Position numbers and translations under genes: made by a program. DNA of 64,000 bases from Leishmania martiniquensis. Taxonomy: Eukaryota; Euglenozoa; Kinetoplastea; Trypanosomatida; Trypanosomatidae. This document shows positions 52,101 through 61,548 of this stretch, piece by piece. The notes below the pieces were generated by a model that worked only from the letters and a program-made list of their open reading frames with translations, had not been told where the DNA came from and did no database searches. The stretch's first letter is position 1. Each line of letters opens with the position of its first letter. The DNA is taken from positions 42,501 through 106,500 of the forward strand of contig NC_090167.1 in assembly GCF_017916325.1 (NCBI RefSeq), in the 5' to 3' direction.

Positions 52101-52446
52101 CGGAAGTCAAGTCCGTCGACATGTTAGGGCGGCGGCCTTCCTCGACGCCTGGCGACGTCGACTCTACCTCAAAGTATTTCGAAGACGTGACGCTCTGGTT
52201 GAGCGGTGTAGCAGTCCGCGTCGCGGCTTTTGCCATCTCGTTGGGTGCAGTCGCCTCACGCGTAGCGGCAGCCGCCACTGCCGAGGCCGGCGTGACGACA
52301 GAAACGCCCCCATTCACTGCAATCGGAGCGGCAGGCTTCTGTGCAGCCGCCGGCGACATTCCTGTCGCGGTGCTTCGCCGAACGTTTCCCGCGGAGCTGT
52401 CCTCATCGCTGTCTTGCACTAAAAGCCGCTGAAATCGCAACGCCAT
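46198..52446 (-). CDS. Giant protein with degenerate kinase-like domain
   Basis: 2082 residues from ATG 52444-52446; the longer frame starts only with GTG. About 430 N-terminal and 520 C-terminal residues are Ser/Pro/Arg-rich and probably disordered. A kinase-like region spans about 1065-1560: LVGFTAFGVIRRA stands for the glycine loop, FDVRVM for VAxK (Arg replacing Lys), LHGKGMLLGPCPPQRLL for the HRDLKPxN loop with its Asp lost, FVPDIGIS for DFG, then YLPPMY for the APE region, RDDWWTYLTLCFELF and finally HPFF. These losses make catalysis unlikely. Another folded region lies at about 550-900. It may be a scaffold; I considered kinetoplastid kinetochore pseudokinases (KKT14) but see no diagnostic motif. 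Its 3' UTR carries repeat copy 4. Confidence 0.75.
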   Translation of the reverse strand: MALRFQRLLVQDSDEDSSAGNVRRSTATGMSPAAAQKPAAPIAVNGGVSVVTPASAVAAAATREATAPNEMAKAATRTATPLNQSVTSSKYFEVESTSPGVEEGRRPNMSTDLTSVTFQEDPLPRPRAMQASSSLQSINFSVASPVSAQSVRSDRASMRPELTVERGAEGVSTRNSTRAPTANANVSASQDESKGSLFFWEEQSQLPAAATDGATPVASGTSVASDGHSKKDTKAAPRVVARRQKGSIPSDSGEAMRADEQLARPEGADDAAPAAASTSRQETPPPVISSTRSRQAAESRSSSVSATPPEGFRTPGGGRGAEAALKSARSFRTNPSVSDSPLPLKGFRPGPRQLNRNATPRSVTTGADTPMEFEVLADTTAGTPNFRTDDTISFYYDGGSAATPRRTADSGGPDLRRRPKIPSPSAIDDCPTPLIVDEKGQAMPIHRPKVRQTITTDGRETWMLYSPRRGNSAATCVREIPAPPLKLSQRAQDILAAKRRALENDAKKRQADSEKDRTASEKPLRFLRRSRPSLAFHPSSFYTDDVARQHGKEAEVMQDKMWTAFVYDGMAVCAAARRASSVAGKRSYTEKVVRTLQPVQVAPAEGTTDTCGCVVYDWTHKDDALRQLIDSGCAREDGVRRFLNLQPMQLANVETQHMVDPPLESPRRGSVSPSEAQSALEAGQKSAAEQRGLATLGGLWCTVEALRENGRPVTRKDIGAQRRIMRICGGQAIRVPSGPDSSETFDVRCYELLLFPRESLNPSAVNYGSEGLTLGQVVAPPASSFPLTPRIVDNPVALKEYKKRLLTTKSRQAALANCEDDRATFAAASAAGGEAGGSAGQYLTLTTVSISSRQKYAIELTLLMLPFRSRGIFDGKTVAEVPRFCAATVMSHRRLQGLSLSFSTKSAFMSAYKALLWATECDIVDIQPPTNGEEGSVPGAVYSRLRVCATTSPMLPWVSSFGKDTTRRPKEETFHGSCLDFAVLTLAAPPEAVQKTDGGGREPLTLEDFVITDAEHSAAELGDDAGSGRSGAPARQQRCSTIFRSTLDLRKNSEENRGGAVSTTDTLVGFTAFGVIRRAVSQKTSEVFDVRVMPRNRGRIAPTACDGTAAMKDTWAAVGGQTARRHEEHLLQQDVEAAIMIEYVSRLPFHSRVYGVLVDEQRYYIFQEPWISALSLEESTRSSCEHDALKYNERLSSMTRRMTIMSLKDFIHAVLRPDVYTTGPKEEVWLEIARVLAAQLLLLLTSLHGKGMLLGPCPPQRLLVRVTGPDKGSDDAEGGSTVDTPEKAAPPAPMAKSSDIQLFVPDIGISTLAWSYEHQQCGVLEYLPPMYVLRQMLSNSFSEENCTWTMRDDWWTYLTLCFELFAGDGSALVAPETAAAIPTPTPTLTNFFSPVDILDVWQKVIADATSDVFSTAAETIAMRTRRYVRQRVLKSVSRFVDSWVMTKAEEMQYFGTTGSRRGRHVVRAVPPPSGGQGKAIGVSLAAMYLKNAQETSETTSITFHSEGDEGGDATAENIVADMRWLFQVRDFFDTILDAVFSPTPCSVHGPALRLVSHPFFQGMELTKVFDGSHTYSAAVLNFAKTHLSKSNLQAALLSYRTRAYRGLSKLQRGMPLMITSAAYNTSGGASTGVPLLMLSSLASHDNEAAHDREDSASWQEAANPTEGLVLSRTNSMAFSAAPSPRSQSPATGVWAQQKLKAMYDPTEWQSIAALQTEVRDALSSHGPRESVSSRRASVEVDYASDPLAGSGQPKKPVRRNSGLARTDTTSLTSSGRRRDPLEYEQVVDAKAAPTSAEQPRRAAYGGTSRSLRGDAKAKKSRFVFRHTNTAPFVDPVEHGAAYENHPVTRRDSQRGASLVAAMGPGGHTRREATPARRPHRYTETSELERSLNDLAMGCCHHLDSVAAAFSPDSNGGVALGYGPGYMHRQDRSHPQGSRLSSRHSSRAEPEEYKNQRSWPKEFLDAATLHKKGRPRGLRSQQNAIADSSMTENQTRGSVQSLESSSHHRAGIVRDASRRYASRGSSSEKSYILVPSDGEAEAESAAMSTYRSSDINRKSPVPRNPRAFSIKEIASNRTAYFEF

Positions 52447-53982
52447 CCCAAACGCAAGTGAGAGTAGGCGCACGAGGTGGGGTGAGGGGGTGAAGCTCTA
52501 CAGATAATGAGATAAACAAAAAGACCAAGATGAGCTGAGCAAGCTTCTGAACAACTTACACGATTAGCAAGTGGAGATGAAAGTGTTGCGCGCAGTGTTT
52601 TTTTTTCTGTTTCGTTACCGGGTAAGGGGACAGGGAGGGGCTTCTCCTGGCTGAGTTGGTGTCTCTTGTGCTTCTTTTCTGTGCGGGGAAAAGAGAGTGC
52701 CGACCAGCGACCCACTGTGTCAGTCTAATTCGTCAAGGACGGGGTATGCTCTGGAGTGCAGGGGGGGCGCCGGCATGTGTGAGGGAGAAAGAAACGGGGA
52801 GAAGTGAAAAGGGGTGCGACGGAAGCGAAGACGCTTCAGCGGGCCTGCATATGCGGAAAGGATCCGCCCAAACGTCTGAGACGTGGGAAGATGAGCGATC
52901 AAGGCGGCGGCGAGACGGGTGTGTGCGTGGGCGGCCATGGCACTCGCGACGATAAGCGGCACCGCTCATACACGGTGGCGGAAGGAGGAACCGAGAGGGC
53001 CCGAACGCTCGACTGTGGAGGAGGAACGTGGCAGATGAGAGGGCGCGATATCAGTGCGCGGCGGTAAAGCACCAAAGAAAATATAAGAGGAGGGGTAGGG
53101 ATGGGGGAAATAGGCGGACGCGCACAAGCACCGATGATGGCATGCCGGGAAGGCGAAGAAGACAGACTACACGCTCCATCGCCGCACGCGCATGTGACGT
53201 ATATATGTGTGGGCGGTGCGTTAATGCGATGATGTGTCTTAGCTGTACATGCACAGAGGAGAGCGAGGGGGAGAGCAACGGCAGCGCACTGCGGAAGCAC
53301 GAGAGAGAAGGCAAAAGGGAGAGGGAAGGAAACGGAAGGGCGAAGCGGGCGGCAGGGAGTATCGTGCAAGGAAGCCCGAGATGCAGAGAAACGTGAGCAC
53401 CGAGAACCGGTATCTCTGCCCACTAAGGGCTGCCCCTGGAGCAGCGTGGACAACGAAAGAGATACGGAGAGAGAGAGGTGGGGACCAATCGTGCACGAGG
53501 GACAAGGAAAATCACAAGGACGAGGAGCGAGACGGGCGCCAAAGGAGAAGAAAAAACGGGGAAGTGCGTCCTCCATCACACACACACACACATGCGTGTA
53601 TAGAGGATAAGGTTCGAAAGGAACTATACAGAAAACAAGGCGACATGATGCCCGCGGCGGTTCCACTTTGTATGGCGGAGACAAAAGCTCTGGCGCTTAA
53701 TGCTGCTAGGCCTTTTTTCAGCCGGAGAGTATATCAACAGGCGCGCCAAAGACCCACCCCATAACGGGTGCGAGGAGGAGGAAGCACAAGACGAGAAAAA
53801 AAGGCACAGCACAAGGCAGTTTATAGCCTCTCCTCTCCGTCTGCATGCCCCGGCGTCGCCGGCGAAAATCTAAGCTGGACGCTGCCGCGAAGCGCAGCCT
53901 TCACGCCCTCCCTCCCTCCCCTCAACCCTGTAAGATAAAAGGGGGGAAAAAACAACAGAAATGTGCCGCTAAGAGGACATGG
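52447..53982. other. Spacer between the NEK gene and the kinase-like gene
   Basis: About 1.5 kb. A CA run lies at 53577-53592. The coding strand is pyrimidine-rich across about 52600-53560, and a 261-codon minus frame at 52899-53684 is a by-product of this bias (Ser, Pro, Leu and Cys rich). No gene is called. Confidence 0.5.
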
Positions 53983-56900
53983 TCACGACTTGACACCCTT
54001 TGGCAGCTCTTTCCATACCGGCATTTTATCATCGCCTGTGTACCCCTCTTCGCCCTCCAACTCCTCCTCCATCGCCCCTGAGGTCAAGTCCACGTCGTTT
54101 GTGTACACGTCCTCTGACGCATGACAGCCCTTCAGTTGCTGCTCATGCTGCTGGCGAGCGTAAGCGTCATTGAGCTCAGCACACCGCACAGGAGAGAGTG
54201 GAACCGCATCCTCAAAGTCGTCATCCTCTTCCTCTTCCTGTCCGTCGCCGCCAGAGCGAATATTCAGCGCAGGCAACGAGACGCGCTGAGCTTGCAGCGG
54301 CCTCGTTTCCTTGAGCTGCGGAGGAGACAAGAGAACGCCAGTGCCATCGCAGCCACTCGCGCCATTCATGTCGTCGCCGACAAGTGGCGCTGCATCCAGT
54401 GGCGGAGGCACCTCTCGCTTTCGTATCGGCAGCGGCGACTGCGCTCTCGATTCATGCTGGCGATGCATCGCTGACGGGGACGCGGCAGCGGCAGTAGGTG
54501 AGGTGGGGGCGCTAACGCCCACATCGCTGCTTACGCGCCGGCGCTGGAGGAGATCTTTGAGGTGCTGCAGCATCTCTGCATACCCTTCCATTGAGCTCTG
54601 AACGCCGCCTCCGCCGCCGCCTGCTGATATCTTGGGCGACGGCAGTGCACCCCGCGATGGAGCGGCACCGTGGTTGAGGTCACCTAACGAAAGGGCCGTC
54701 ACGTGCGCCGCCGATGGTCGGGCTGATGAGTTGTCACGAGAGACGTGATTCTTTCGGTCAAGGCCCGAAAGCACATCCAGCTTGGGAGACGCCGCAGCCT
54801 CCGCAGCTCGTGTCATTAGCGGAGGTGCCAGCGGAACCGACGCAGGCGAAGATACCGAGTCTTTCCGTGGCCGCTGTTGCATTCGCTGTCGTTGCTTCAG
54901 CAGCGCCAGCTGTCCTCCCGGAACGGGTTCCTCCTTGGCGCCGCCCTTGGCCTCCACGTTCTTGTCCTGCTGCGCACGCAAACTGCGCAGAGCCTCCAGT
55001 GTATTGGGCACGGCGGACTCCTCTGCGCGGTGCTGCTTGCGGTGCCCATCTGCTAAAAAACGCTCGTCATCACGAGAGGCCTGCTCGCGCACCATACCGC
55101 CGTACAAGGCAGCTTCTTCCGAAAGGTACCGGGGCTGGTTGCGACGCGCCCCGCGATCAAATTCAGGAGAGGCGACATTGAGCACCGGCAGATCCTTCAT
55201 CTCCGCGGCCACCGCGCACGACGACGGAGGTGCCTGTGCGCCAGCCTGCATCTTGCGGCGCCGTAATGTGCGAAGCGCCTCCTCGACTGGTGCGGATAGA
55301 TTCGCCTGCGTGCCAGGGGGCAGCGCCGCAGAGCGCGGAATGTCAACCAACTCTGCTGAGGCCGCTGATGGTGTGTTCCCGTTCCCAGTACCGATAGTCG
55401 GCTTTGCCCTTGCAGGAATTGGCGCGCCGGGGGAGCCCCCGTGACCGTGCTCTACTCCAGCAGCACCGCACTTTGGGCTCTGGCCAGAGGTCGGACTCGA
55501 GGCAGGCGACAAGCCATTCTCGCCGCGCCCATTTAGCGGCTTCAAGTATCGCTGTGGCGCACGGCTCGGTCGTTGAAGACGAGGGTTACCGACAGCGCTC
55601 GGGGAAGCGAGCTCCGCGGCAGCAACCCCGAGCCCGCCCTTGTTAAGCAACTCCCGCTCGTTCAGTAGAGCTGCAGCCTGACGTGGTGAGCGGCGGTCAT
55701 GAAAATCGCCTGAAATCGGGGAGAGGGCAGAGGGGCGGCGCCCAACCACTGCGTCGTCAAGCGCACGCAACTCGCGCTTATCACGAGGTGCGAGCAGCGG
55801 ATCCTCGTCCGTGTGACGCCGGGGCTGCGACGGCTGCTGCTGATTGGGCTTCAACATCATCCGGTGGCCATCGATACCGCCGCCAAGTCCGACACAGAGC
55901 GACACCTTCCGGCCTCCGGAGACTGCGTCAGACTTGGCGTTCGGCAAAGGACGCCGGTCGACATCGGCGGCGCCACCGCGCGGAGGACCGAGTCGAGATG
56001 ACGGGGAGTGCAGTGGATCTGGTGTGATGGCGCGGCGTGCCTCTGGGGTCTCGACGCGGCGCTGCGGGAGAGGAAGCGCCTGCTGTGGCGAGTTTGCCGC
56101 GTACACGACTCTGCGCAAAGGCGTCTTGGACGGGAGATTGCCGTTCCCGGCGGGCGCCACTGGGCTGCGCGGCCGCGCCGGCAATCGCTGCCGCTGCGGT
56201 GTTGAAGGGCGACTCAGGGGCTCCCCAGGGGGGGCGCCTCGGCGCGGGTCACGGCCAAAGACGGGTGCTTCTGCTCCGTTTGGAGTGCGGGCCGACACGG
56301 CGTCCTTGTCGCGCGGCGGCGATGACGGCGGAGACCGGAAATGCGGTTGCGCATTATCTGGCTTGGCGCGGTACTGCGGACTACCTCTGCGTGGCGAGCG
56401 GTCATCGGCGTACCCGCTCGGGTCGCCGCTCGGCTGCGGACTGCTGCGGCGGTCGTTGTTGCGGACAGGTGAGGCCACCATCCGCTGATTCTCCAGAACG
56501 CGCCGCAGCTCCTCTTTGCGCATCTTGTTGCGCCGCTCGCGGGCCTCCAGCTCTTCCCTCTGTCGCTGAAGGTACGCCTCATGCTTGCGCCGCATGTAGG
56601 CGTGGATCGTCTCTTTCGCCTTCTCATCCGTGTTGCGGCCGTACCGGGCAATGATGGCGTCGACGCGGCGCATATCGGCGTGAAATGCGTCTGCGACATT
56701 GGGCGAGGGCCCAGGGGCCACTGGCGACACTGGAGACGCTCCCGCGACAAGACAGCGACGATCCCCTGCGCCGCCACCGCCAAGGTTGACGTTGCTACGC
56801 GGCGCAGGTGTGTGATGCGGCTCTTCAGGGGGTCGCTGAGAGACGGGTGGGGGAGTAGCACCGCTTGGGGCCTCGACTAGAGCGGGTCTGGCGCCACCGC

Positions 56901-58092
56901 CCGGCGAGAGAGGGTTGGCAGCGGGCCTCTTTTGGTTGGGACTGTAGAAGCGGTGGACGTCGTTGCCTTCCCTGGGACTCGCAGTCGGACTTGGATGGGC
57001 GGCAGCAGATGGCTTCGGCCCCACCAGCGCCGGCGTGCCACCGCGTCCCGGGGAGGCCATAGGCGACTGCGTCGGCGGCGTCGACTGCTGTGATACCGGG
57101 GATACCCGGTGTTGTGCTATGGCGAGCGCGGCCGCTTGCCCGGGCGATACCCCGCCCTTGGCGACTGCGCGAGGGGAGGGCCTCGGAGAGGACTGTGGAG
57201 AGTTGCCCTTGCGCTCCTCCTGATCCAAGCCAGATTCGAAGTCGATGATATCCTTCAGACGCACTCGGCACTGGGTGGCGAGCATCAAGTTCTCCTCCAA
57301 GTGCTCGAGAGAACGGCGCATCAGCGGAAGAGCGAGTGCCTGCTTGATACTAGGCCGCTTGGCCGGGTCCTTCTGAAGGCACCAGTCGACCATCCTGCGA
57401 AAGTCCGACGAGTACTGGCTGGAGAGGGGTGCGTAGTGGCCCTGCACGATGCGCTGCATAAGCTGATTCATGCTGGTGCCATCGAAAGGGTGGCGCCCAC
57501 CAGTGGCACACTCGTAGAGCAAAACGCCAAGCGCCCAGATGTCGCTCTTGTTGTTGTACGGCCGGTTGCGGCACAGCTCAGGGGAAAAGTAGTAAGGGGT
57601 GCCGCACACCGTGTTCGCCATGCCCATCGTTGTGCGCAGCACTGTCGAAATGCCAAAGTCGCCGAGCTTCACCGCGCCATTTTTCATAAGGAAGACGTTC
57701 ATCGTCTTAATGTCGCGGTGCAGAATATGGCGCGAGTGTAAGTACTCCATCGCGAGGCAGATCTGCGAGAAGTAGTACAGCATGCTCGACTCCTTCATCG
57801 GGCCGCGGCTCTGCTTCACCTTCTCTGCCAAGTCGCCGCCGTCGCAGTACTCCATGACGATATAGAGATTATTGTTGTTCTCAAACTGTTCCACGTAGCG
57901 GACAATGTTGGGATGCTGCAGCTGCTGCAGCACAGTGCACTCGTGCCGCGCCTCCTCCCGCTCCTTCTTGCTCATCCTCGTCATCGCTACCTCTTTCACC
58001 ACAAACAGGAGCCCATCTGTCTTGCGCTTGATGAGGATGGCGCTGCCAAAGCTACCCTTCCCCAGCACCTTCACCCTCTGGTACTTGTCCAT
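53983..58092 (-). CDS. NEK-family (NIMA-related) serine/threonine kinase
   Basis: 1369 residues from ATG 58090-58092; 105 upstream in-frame codons begin at TTG and are mostly leader. The kinase domain is residues 4-261: GKGSFGSA loop at 11-18, Lys33 (VVKEV), HRDIKTMN at 125-132, DFG at 145-147, GTPYYFSPE at 164-172. The MDKYQRVKVLGKGSFG opening, the HRDIKTMNVFL loop and GTPYYFSPELC are NEK hallmarks; all catalytic residues are present. NEKs act in basal-body, flagellar and cell-cycle control. The tail of about 1100 residues is rich in Pro, Ser and Arg with PxxSP repeats and a short Arg/Glu helix near residue 520 (RRKHEAYLQRQREELEARER). Trypanosomatid NEKs commonly carry shorter tails, so the size is noteworthy. 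Confidence 0.93.
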   Translation of the reverse strand: MDKYQRVKVLGKGSFGSAILIKRKTDGLLFVVKEVAMTRMSKKEREEARHECTVLQQLQHPNIVRYVEQFENNNNLYIVMEYCDGGDLAEKVKQSRGPMKESSMLYYFSQICLAMEYLHSRHILHRDIKTMNVFLMKNGAVKLGDFGISTVLRTTMGMANTVCGTPYYFSPELCRNRPYNNKSDIWALGVLLYECATGGRHPFDGTSMNQLMQRIVQGHYAPLSSQYSSDFRRMVDWCLQKDPAKRPSIKQALALPLMRRSLEHLEENLMLATQCRVRLKDIIDFESGLDQEERKGNSPQSSPRPSPRAVAKGGVSPGQAAALAIAQHRVSPVSQQSTPPTQSPMASPGRGGTPALVGPKPSAAAHPSPTASPREGNDVHRFYSPNQKRPAANPLSPGGGARPALVEAPSGATPPPVSQRPPEEPHHTPAPRSNVNLGGGGAGDRRCLVAGASPVSPVAPGPSPNVADAFHADMRRVDAIIARYGRNTDEKAKETIHAYMRRKHEAYLQRQREELEARERRNKMRKEELRRVLENQRMVASPVRNNDRRSSPQPSGDPSGYADDRSPRRGSPQYRAKPDNAQPHFRSPPSSPPRDKDAVSARTPNGAEAPVFGRDPRRGAPPGEPLSRPSTPQRQRLPARPRSPVAPAGNGNLPSKTPLRRVVYAANSPQQALPLPQRRVETPEARRAITPDPLHSPSSRLGPPRGGAADVDRRPLPNAKSDAVSGGRKVSLCVGLGGGIDGHRMMLKPNQQQPSQPRRHTDEDPLLAPRDKRELRALDDAVVGRRPSALSPISGDFHDRRSPRQAAALLNERELLNKGGLGVAAAELASPSAVGNPRLQRPSRAPQRYLKPLNGRGENGLSPASSPTSGQSPKCGAAGVEHGHGGSPGAPIPARAKPTIGTGNGNTPSAASAELVDIPRSAALPPGTQANLSAPVEEALRTLRRRKMQAGAQAPPSSCAVAAEMKDLPVLNVASPEFDRGARRNQPRYLSEEAALYGGMVREQASRDDERFLADGHRKQHRAEESAVPNTLEALRSLRAQQDKNVEAKGGAKEEPVPGGQLALLKQRQRMQQRPRKDSVSSPASVPLAPPLMTRAAEAAASPKLDVLSGLDRKNHVSRDNSSARPSAAHVTALSLGDLNHGAAPSRGALPSPKISAGGGGGGVQSSMEGYAEMLQHLKDLLQRRRVSSDVGVSAPTSPTAAAASPSAMHRQHESRAQSPLPIRKREVPPPLDAAPLVGDDMNGASGCDGTGVLLSPPQLKETRPLQAQRVSLPALNIRSGGDGQEEEEDDDFEDAVPLSPVRCAELNDAYARQQHEQQLKGCHASEDVYTNDVDLTSGAMEEELEGEEGYTGDDKMPVWKELPKGVKS

Positions 58093-58972
58093 TCTGCTGA
58101 CACAACAACGGAAACCGCAGCGGAGGCCGTCTGGCTGGAGAAGAGGGGCTGTGAGTGGGCGAGGTTCTCTCTGCCTTGCTGCGCGCGAAGCTGCTACGGC
58201 GCCGTCTTGCGTTGCCCTACGCTTCGTATATGGTAACTCTTCTCCCTGCGTGGACGACCCTGCGAAGGTCTGAGATCTGTGGAAGGGGTGAGGATCGAAA
58301 AGGACGAAAAGAAAAAAAGCTGCAACAACGAGCGAACTCCGAGAAGCGAATGAGTAAGAGAGAAAGCTGAAGGAAGAGGAAAGACAGAGAGGAGTAAGCC
58401 GGGTCAAGGACGAAGCGCACTGCAGAGGAGATGAAAGCGCCTACTGAGATAAGAAAGAAGCTATGGAGAATCCGACAGCAGCACTTCAAAGCAAAGACGA
58501 GAGAGAGAGAGGAGCGCCGCTACTGTCAAGGGAGGGGGGCGGGGGCACCGCACGGAGACACACACACACGCGAATCAACCACTGCTGAGCGCACGAGTTG
58601 AGCGCAACAAAGAGCAGAAGGGGTGAGGAGGGGGGTAGAAGAGAGATCAGCCGACGAGGAAAAGCGTACGAAATATATAAAAAGAGAACGATGTGCACTG
58701 CCGCACATATATTCTCTGCCTTTCTGACCAATTGCGTCGATTGCGGCGGTTTTGTGCCTTTCTATCGTCCTTTTCTGCACGTCACTTTATGTTGTCGCAG
58801 GCGCCGGTGGGGTGAAAAGTGGTGTGGCCTCGTGTGCCCTGAGCAAACATGCGCGCGCGGCAGACAGTGCAGTGCCGCAAGAGAAGACAAACAGTGGATG
58901 TAAGAGACGAGGAGAAGAGGGGCACGAAGACAAAGGCGAGGGCGAGAAGGCGGTGGCAGCTGTACATGCAAT

Positions 58973-59142
58973 CGACGAGAGCACAACAAAAAAAAGGAGG
59001 GGGAGGGGGCCGCCCGGAACAACAAAAAAAGGCACAAAAAGACGGGACAAGAGAAGAAAAAGGAAAGGAGGAGGGCAGAGAAACAGAGAGAGAGCAAAAA
59101 GAGGAGAGACGGAAAAAAAGAAGAAAAGCGAAAACGCACGAG
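58973..59142. other. 170-bp T-free, purine-rich tract
   Basis: No T occurs on the plus strand from 58973 to 59142, so the coding strand lacks A throughout and has no AG. The first AG downstream in the transcription direction is at 58961-58960. It may act as a very long polypyrimidine tract for trans-splicing. Confidence 0.8.
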
Positions 59143-59786
59143 TGAGGCAGAGAGGCAATGGAGCGCGTGCGCCGAAGAGCGAAAGTAAAGAGAAAACGAT
59201 GAGAAGCGTTCAAACTACGAAATATATATAAACTGAGTGGCAACGCCGCCTTACGTGGAAAAAAAAAACTAAAAATAAAACGCGAACGTAAAAACAACAC
59301 CACAAACAGTGGGGGGAGGGGGGAAAGGAAAACACCGAAGTATGACGAAGAGGCGGTCAGTCAAACGGCGCCAAGACAGCGGATACGACAACCAATAATA
59401 GTGAATTAAAAAAAAAGAGTGTGCGTGTGCGAAGGGGCACTGCTGTCAGCAGCGGCGCGTGGCGCCTACGTGTATGTTGAAAGGTGCGCGCGTGCGAGCA
59501 ATTTCGTCAGGGAGCTGGCAGCGGGTGGGCGAAAGACAGGGAAGAAAGAGCGGAATGCGGAGTGCGGAGAAGCCGTTGATAGCGGCTGGGCGACAACGAG
59601 GTGAGCGAAACAACAGTAAAGGGATGAAGGAGATAAACGCACAGAAGTCCAGAAAGCGAATCAAAGCAGCAGCAGCAGCAGCAGTTGCCCACGAAGAAAA
59701 GAAGAGGAGGAGAGAGAAAGGAGGAGAATGATCAGGCAAGACTCAGTGCGGAGAATGATTTCAACCGCGCACGCGTGTATGTATGG

Positions 59787-59803
59787 GTGTGTGTGTGTGT
59801 GTG
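59787..59803. repeat. TG microsatellite
   Basis: A perfect TG dinucleotide run of 17 bases in non-coding sequence; similar tracts lie at 60095-60118 and 60795-60814. Confidence 0.85.
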
Positions 59804-61548
59804 ACTGAGAGGCCGCCGAGAAAGAAGGAGGGGGGCGAGGACGAGTGTGAAGGCGACAGCAACGTTCGCAGGGCTACGGGCGTGCACCGTGGACGACGCA
59901 GCAGCACAAGTCCGCCCGCACAAGTGATAGGGCAGAGAAAGCGGCTATAAGAGTACAGAAAGCAGCACGCAAACACGCACCCACACGAGCAGTGGGAGGG
60001 CGTGCTAGAGGCCGTCTGTGAGAGAGAGAGAGAGAACGTCGGAGAGAGGCTACGCAACGTTTTCGTTTTTGTTTTTTCATTCCAGAGAACGGACTGTGTG
60101 TCTGCGTGTGTGTGTGTGGGTGTTCCCGAAAGGCTGCTGAAGCGCTCCGGTATCCGATCTGAAGAGGCAGTTGGATATTCTCGGCAAAGGAAATGCAACC
60201 ATAAAAAGAGAAGCAGAGGGACAGGCGGAGAAGCGCAGCAGCGACTCGTGAAAGCGAAAGTGAAGAGACTCCTTGACGCGCAAAGCTTCGTCAACTCTGG
60301 AGCGCCCTTGCATCGCCCCCGCGCCACTCGCAGGGTTTCAGGCGACAGAAGTGATAGCATGCGGGCCCGAATGCGATTACATGCATGCCTGCTGGTCGGG
60401 CAGCTCTCGCACATTCCAACGGCCTTGGGCCATTTGGCCACTGTCGTACCACTACGGTACTGCAGTCATGCAGGCTGAGGGAGTCGGGGGAGAGTGAAAG
60501 AGAGGGAGGACGAGCGCTGGGAAGGCGAATCGTGCGCCCTCGGCTTCCCCAAGTGAGCGCGTCCTGGGAAGTCGTTTGTTTATCTATTTCTCTGTTGTTT
60601 ACACACCGCCTCACCTATTGGCGTTCATCATTCACTTCACACCAGCGTCCAAACAGGAGAAAGGAGGAAGAGGAGGAGACATGGGGGTGGGCGAACACGC
60701 AGACGGGGAAACGGAGGCGGCCGCAGTCGCCGCCTTTACAGCAAGACCTGCATTCAGCTCGATAAGGACGCCGACACCCTCTTCCCCACCCCCTCCACAC
60801 ACACACATACACACGTCGTAAAACAAAGGGATTTTAACGTCGACACAATGCGGAAGGACTTCGAAGAGATAAAAATGTGCCCGCGCCCAGCAGGAGAGGC
60901 GACGAAACGATTTCAACACACACACACCTGCAGACAAATATGTGGACGTGGGCCTTCGGCAGGTGCACATGCTCTTGCAACCGCACTTAGTCCCCTCACT
61001 TGCGTCTCGACTTGCCTGTGCTAAAAGGCAGCCACGTCATCACACGTATTCTCAAGCGATGAATTGGGTCACACCATCGGCGATTCAGATGCGAGAGGGG
61101 CACGTGCGCACCCGGGAGCGCGGCAGAGCCCACAGACGCGAACGAAAGCGAAAAGAACATCACGTGATGGAGGCGCCCCGGCACCGGCGGTCGTTGACTA
61201 GGCGACGGCGTTGGTGCTACCTCAGAGGCAACGCGTTTCCGCCGCCTCCCCCTCACCCCCACCTCCTGAGCCCTGCGACGCAACCTCGCCCTCTCCGCTT
61301 CTCGGCCGACCTTCGCTCTTCCTTAGCATGCCAGCCTCTCAGTTTCGAAGGCGCCGTTGGCGGACGAGTGAAAGTCCCCACGAGCGGGCCACGTCCTCGA
61401 GCAGGGCTGCGCCAACCGCGGGAGCCGGAAAGAGGGGAGAGAGAAAGAGGGGGGAAAGGAGCAGAAGAGAAACTGGAAGGGGGTGTGGCCAGCACCGGCG
61501 TGCTAGGGCGCACAGATACCTCTGTGGCATCGTACAGTAGGGGCGTCA

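Larger units (their letters stand above)
58093..61548. other. Long spacer: NEK leader and 3' UTR of membrane-protein gene
   Basis: About 3.5 kb with no supportable gene. It contains TG/CA tracts (59787-59803, 60095-60118, 60795-60814), a GA run near 60020-60034 and a T-free stretch at 58973-59142. On the coding strand this is a large pyrimidine-rich zone. Open frames of up to 263 codons occur on both strands but are low-complexity. Confidence 0.55.

Noticed and set aside
52899..53684. 261-codon minus-strand open frame
   Set aside because: Composition is Ser/Pro/Leu/Cys from a pyrimidine-rich spacer; no family resemblance and no distinct splice signal for it.
59761..60441. 226-codon minus frame near 60 kb
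   Set aside because: Mostly Ser/Leu/Thr-His repeats from microsatellites and pyrimidine-rich sequence.
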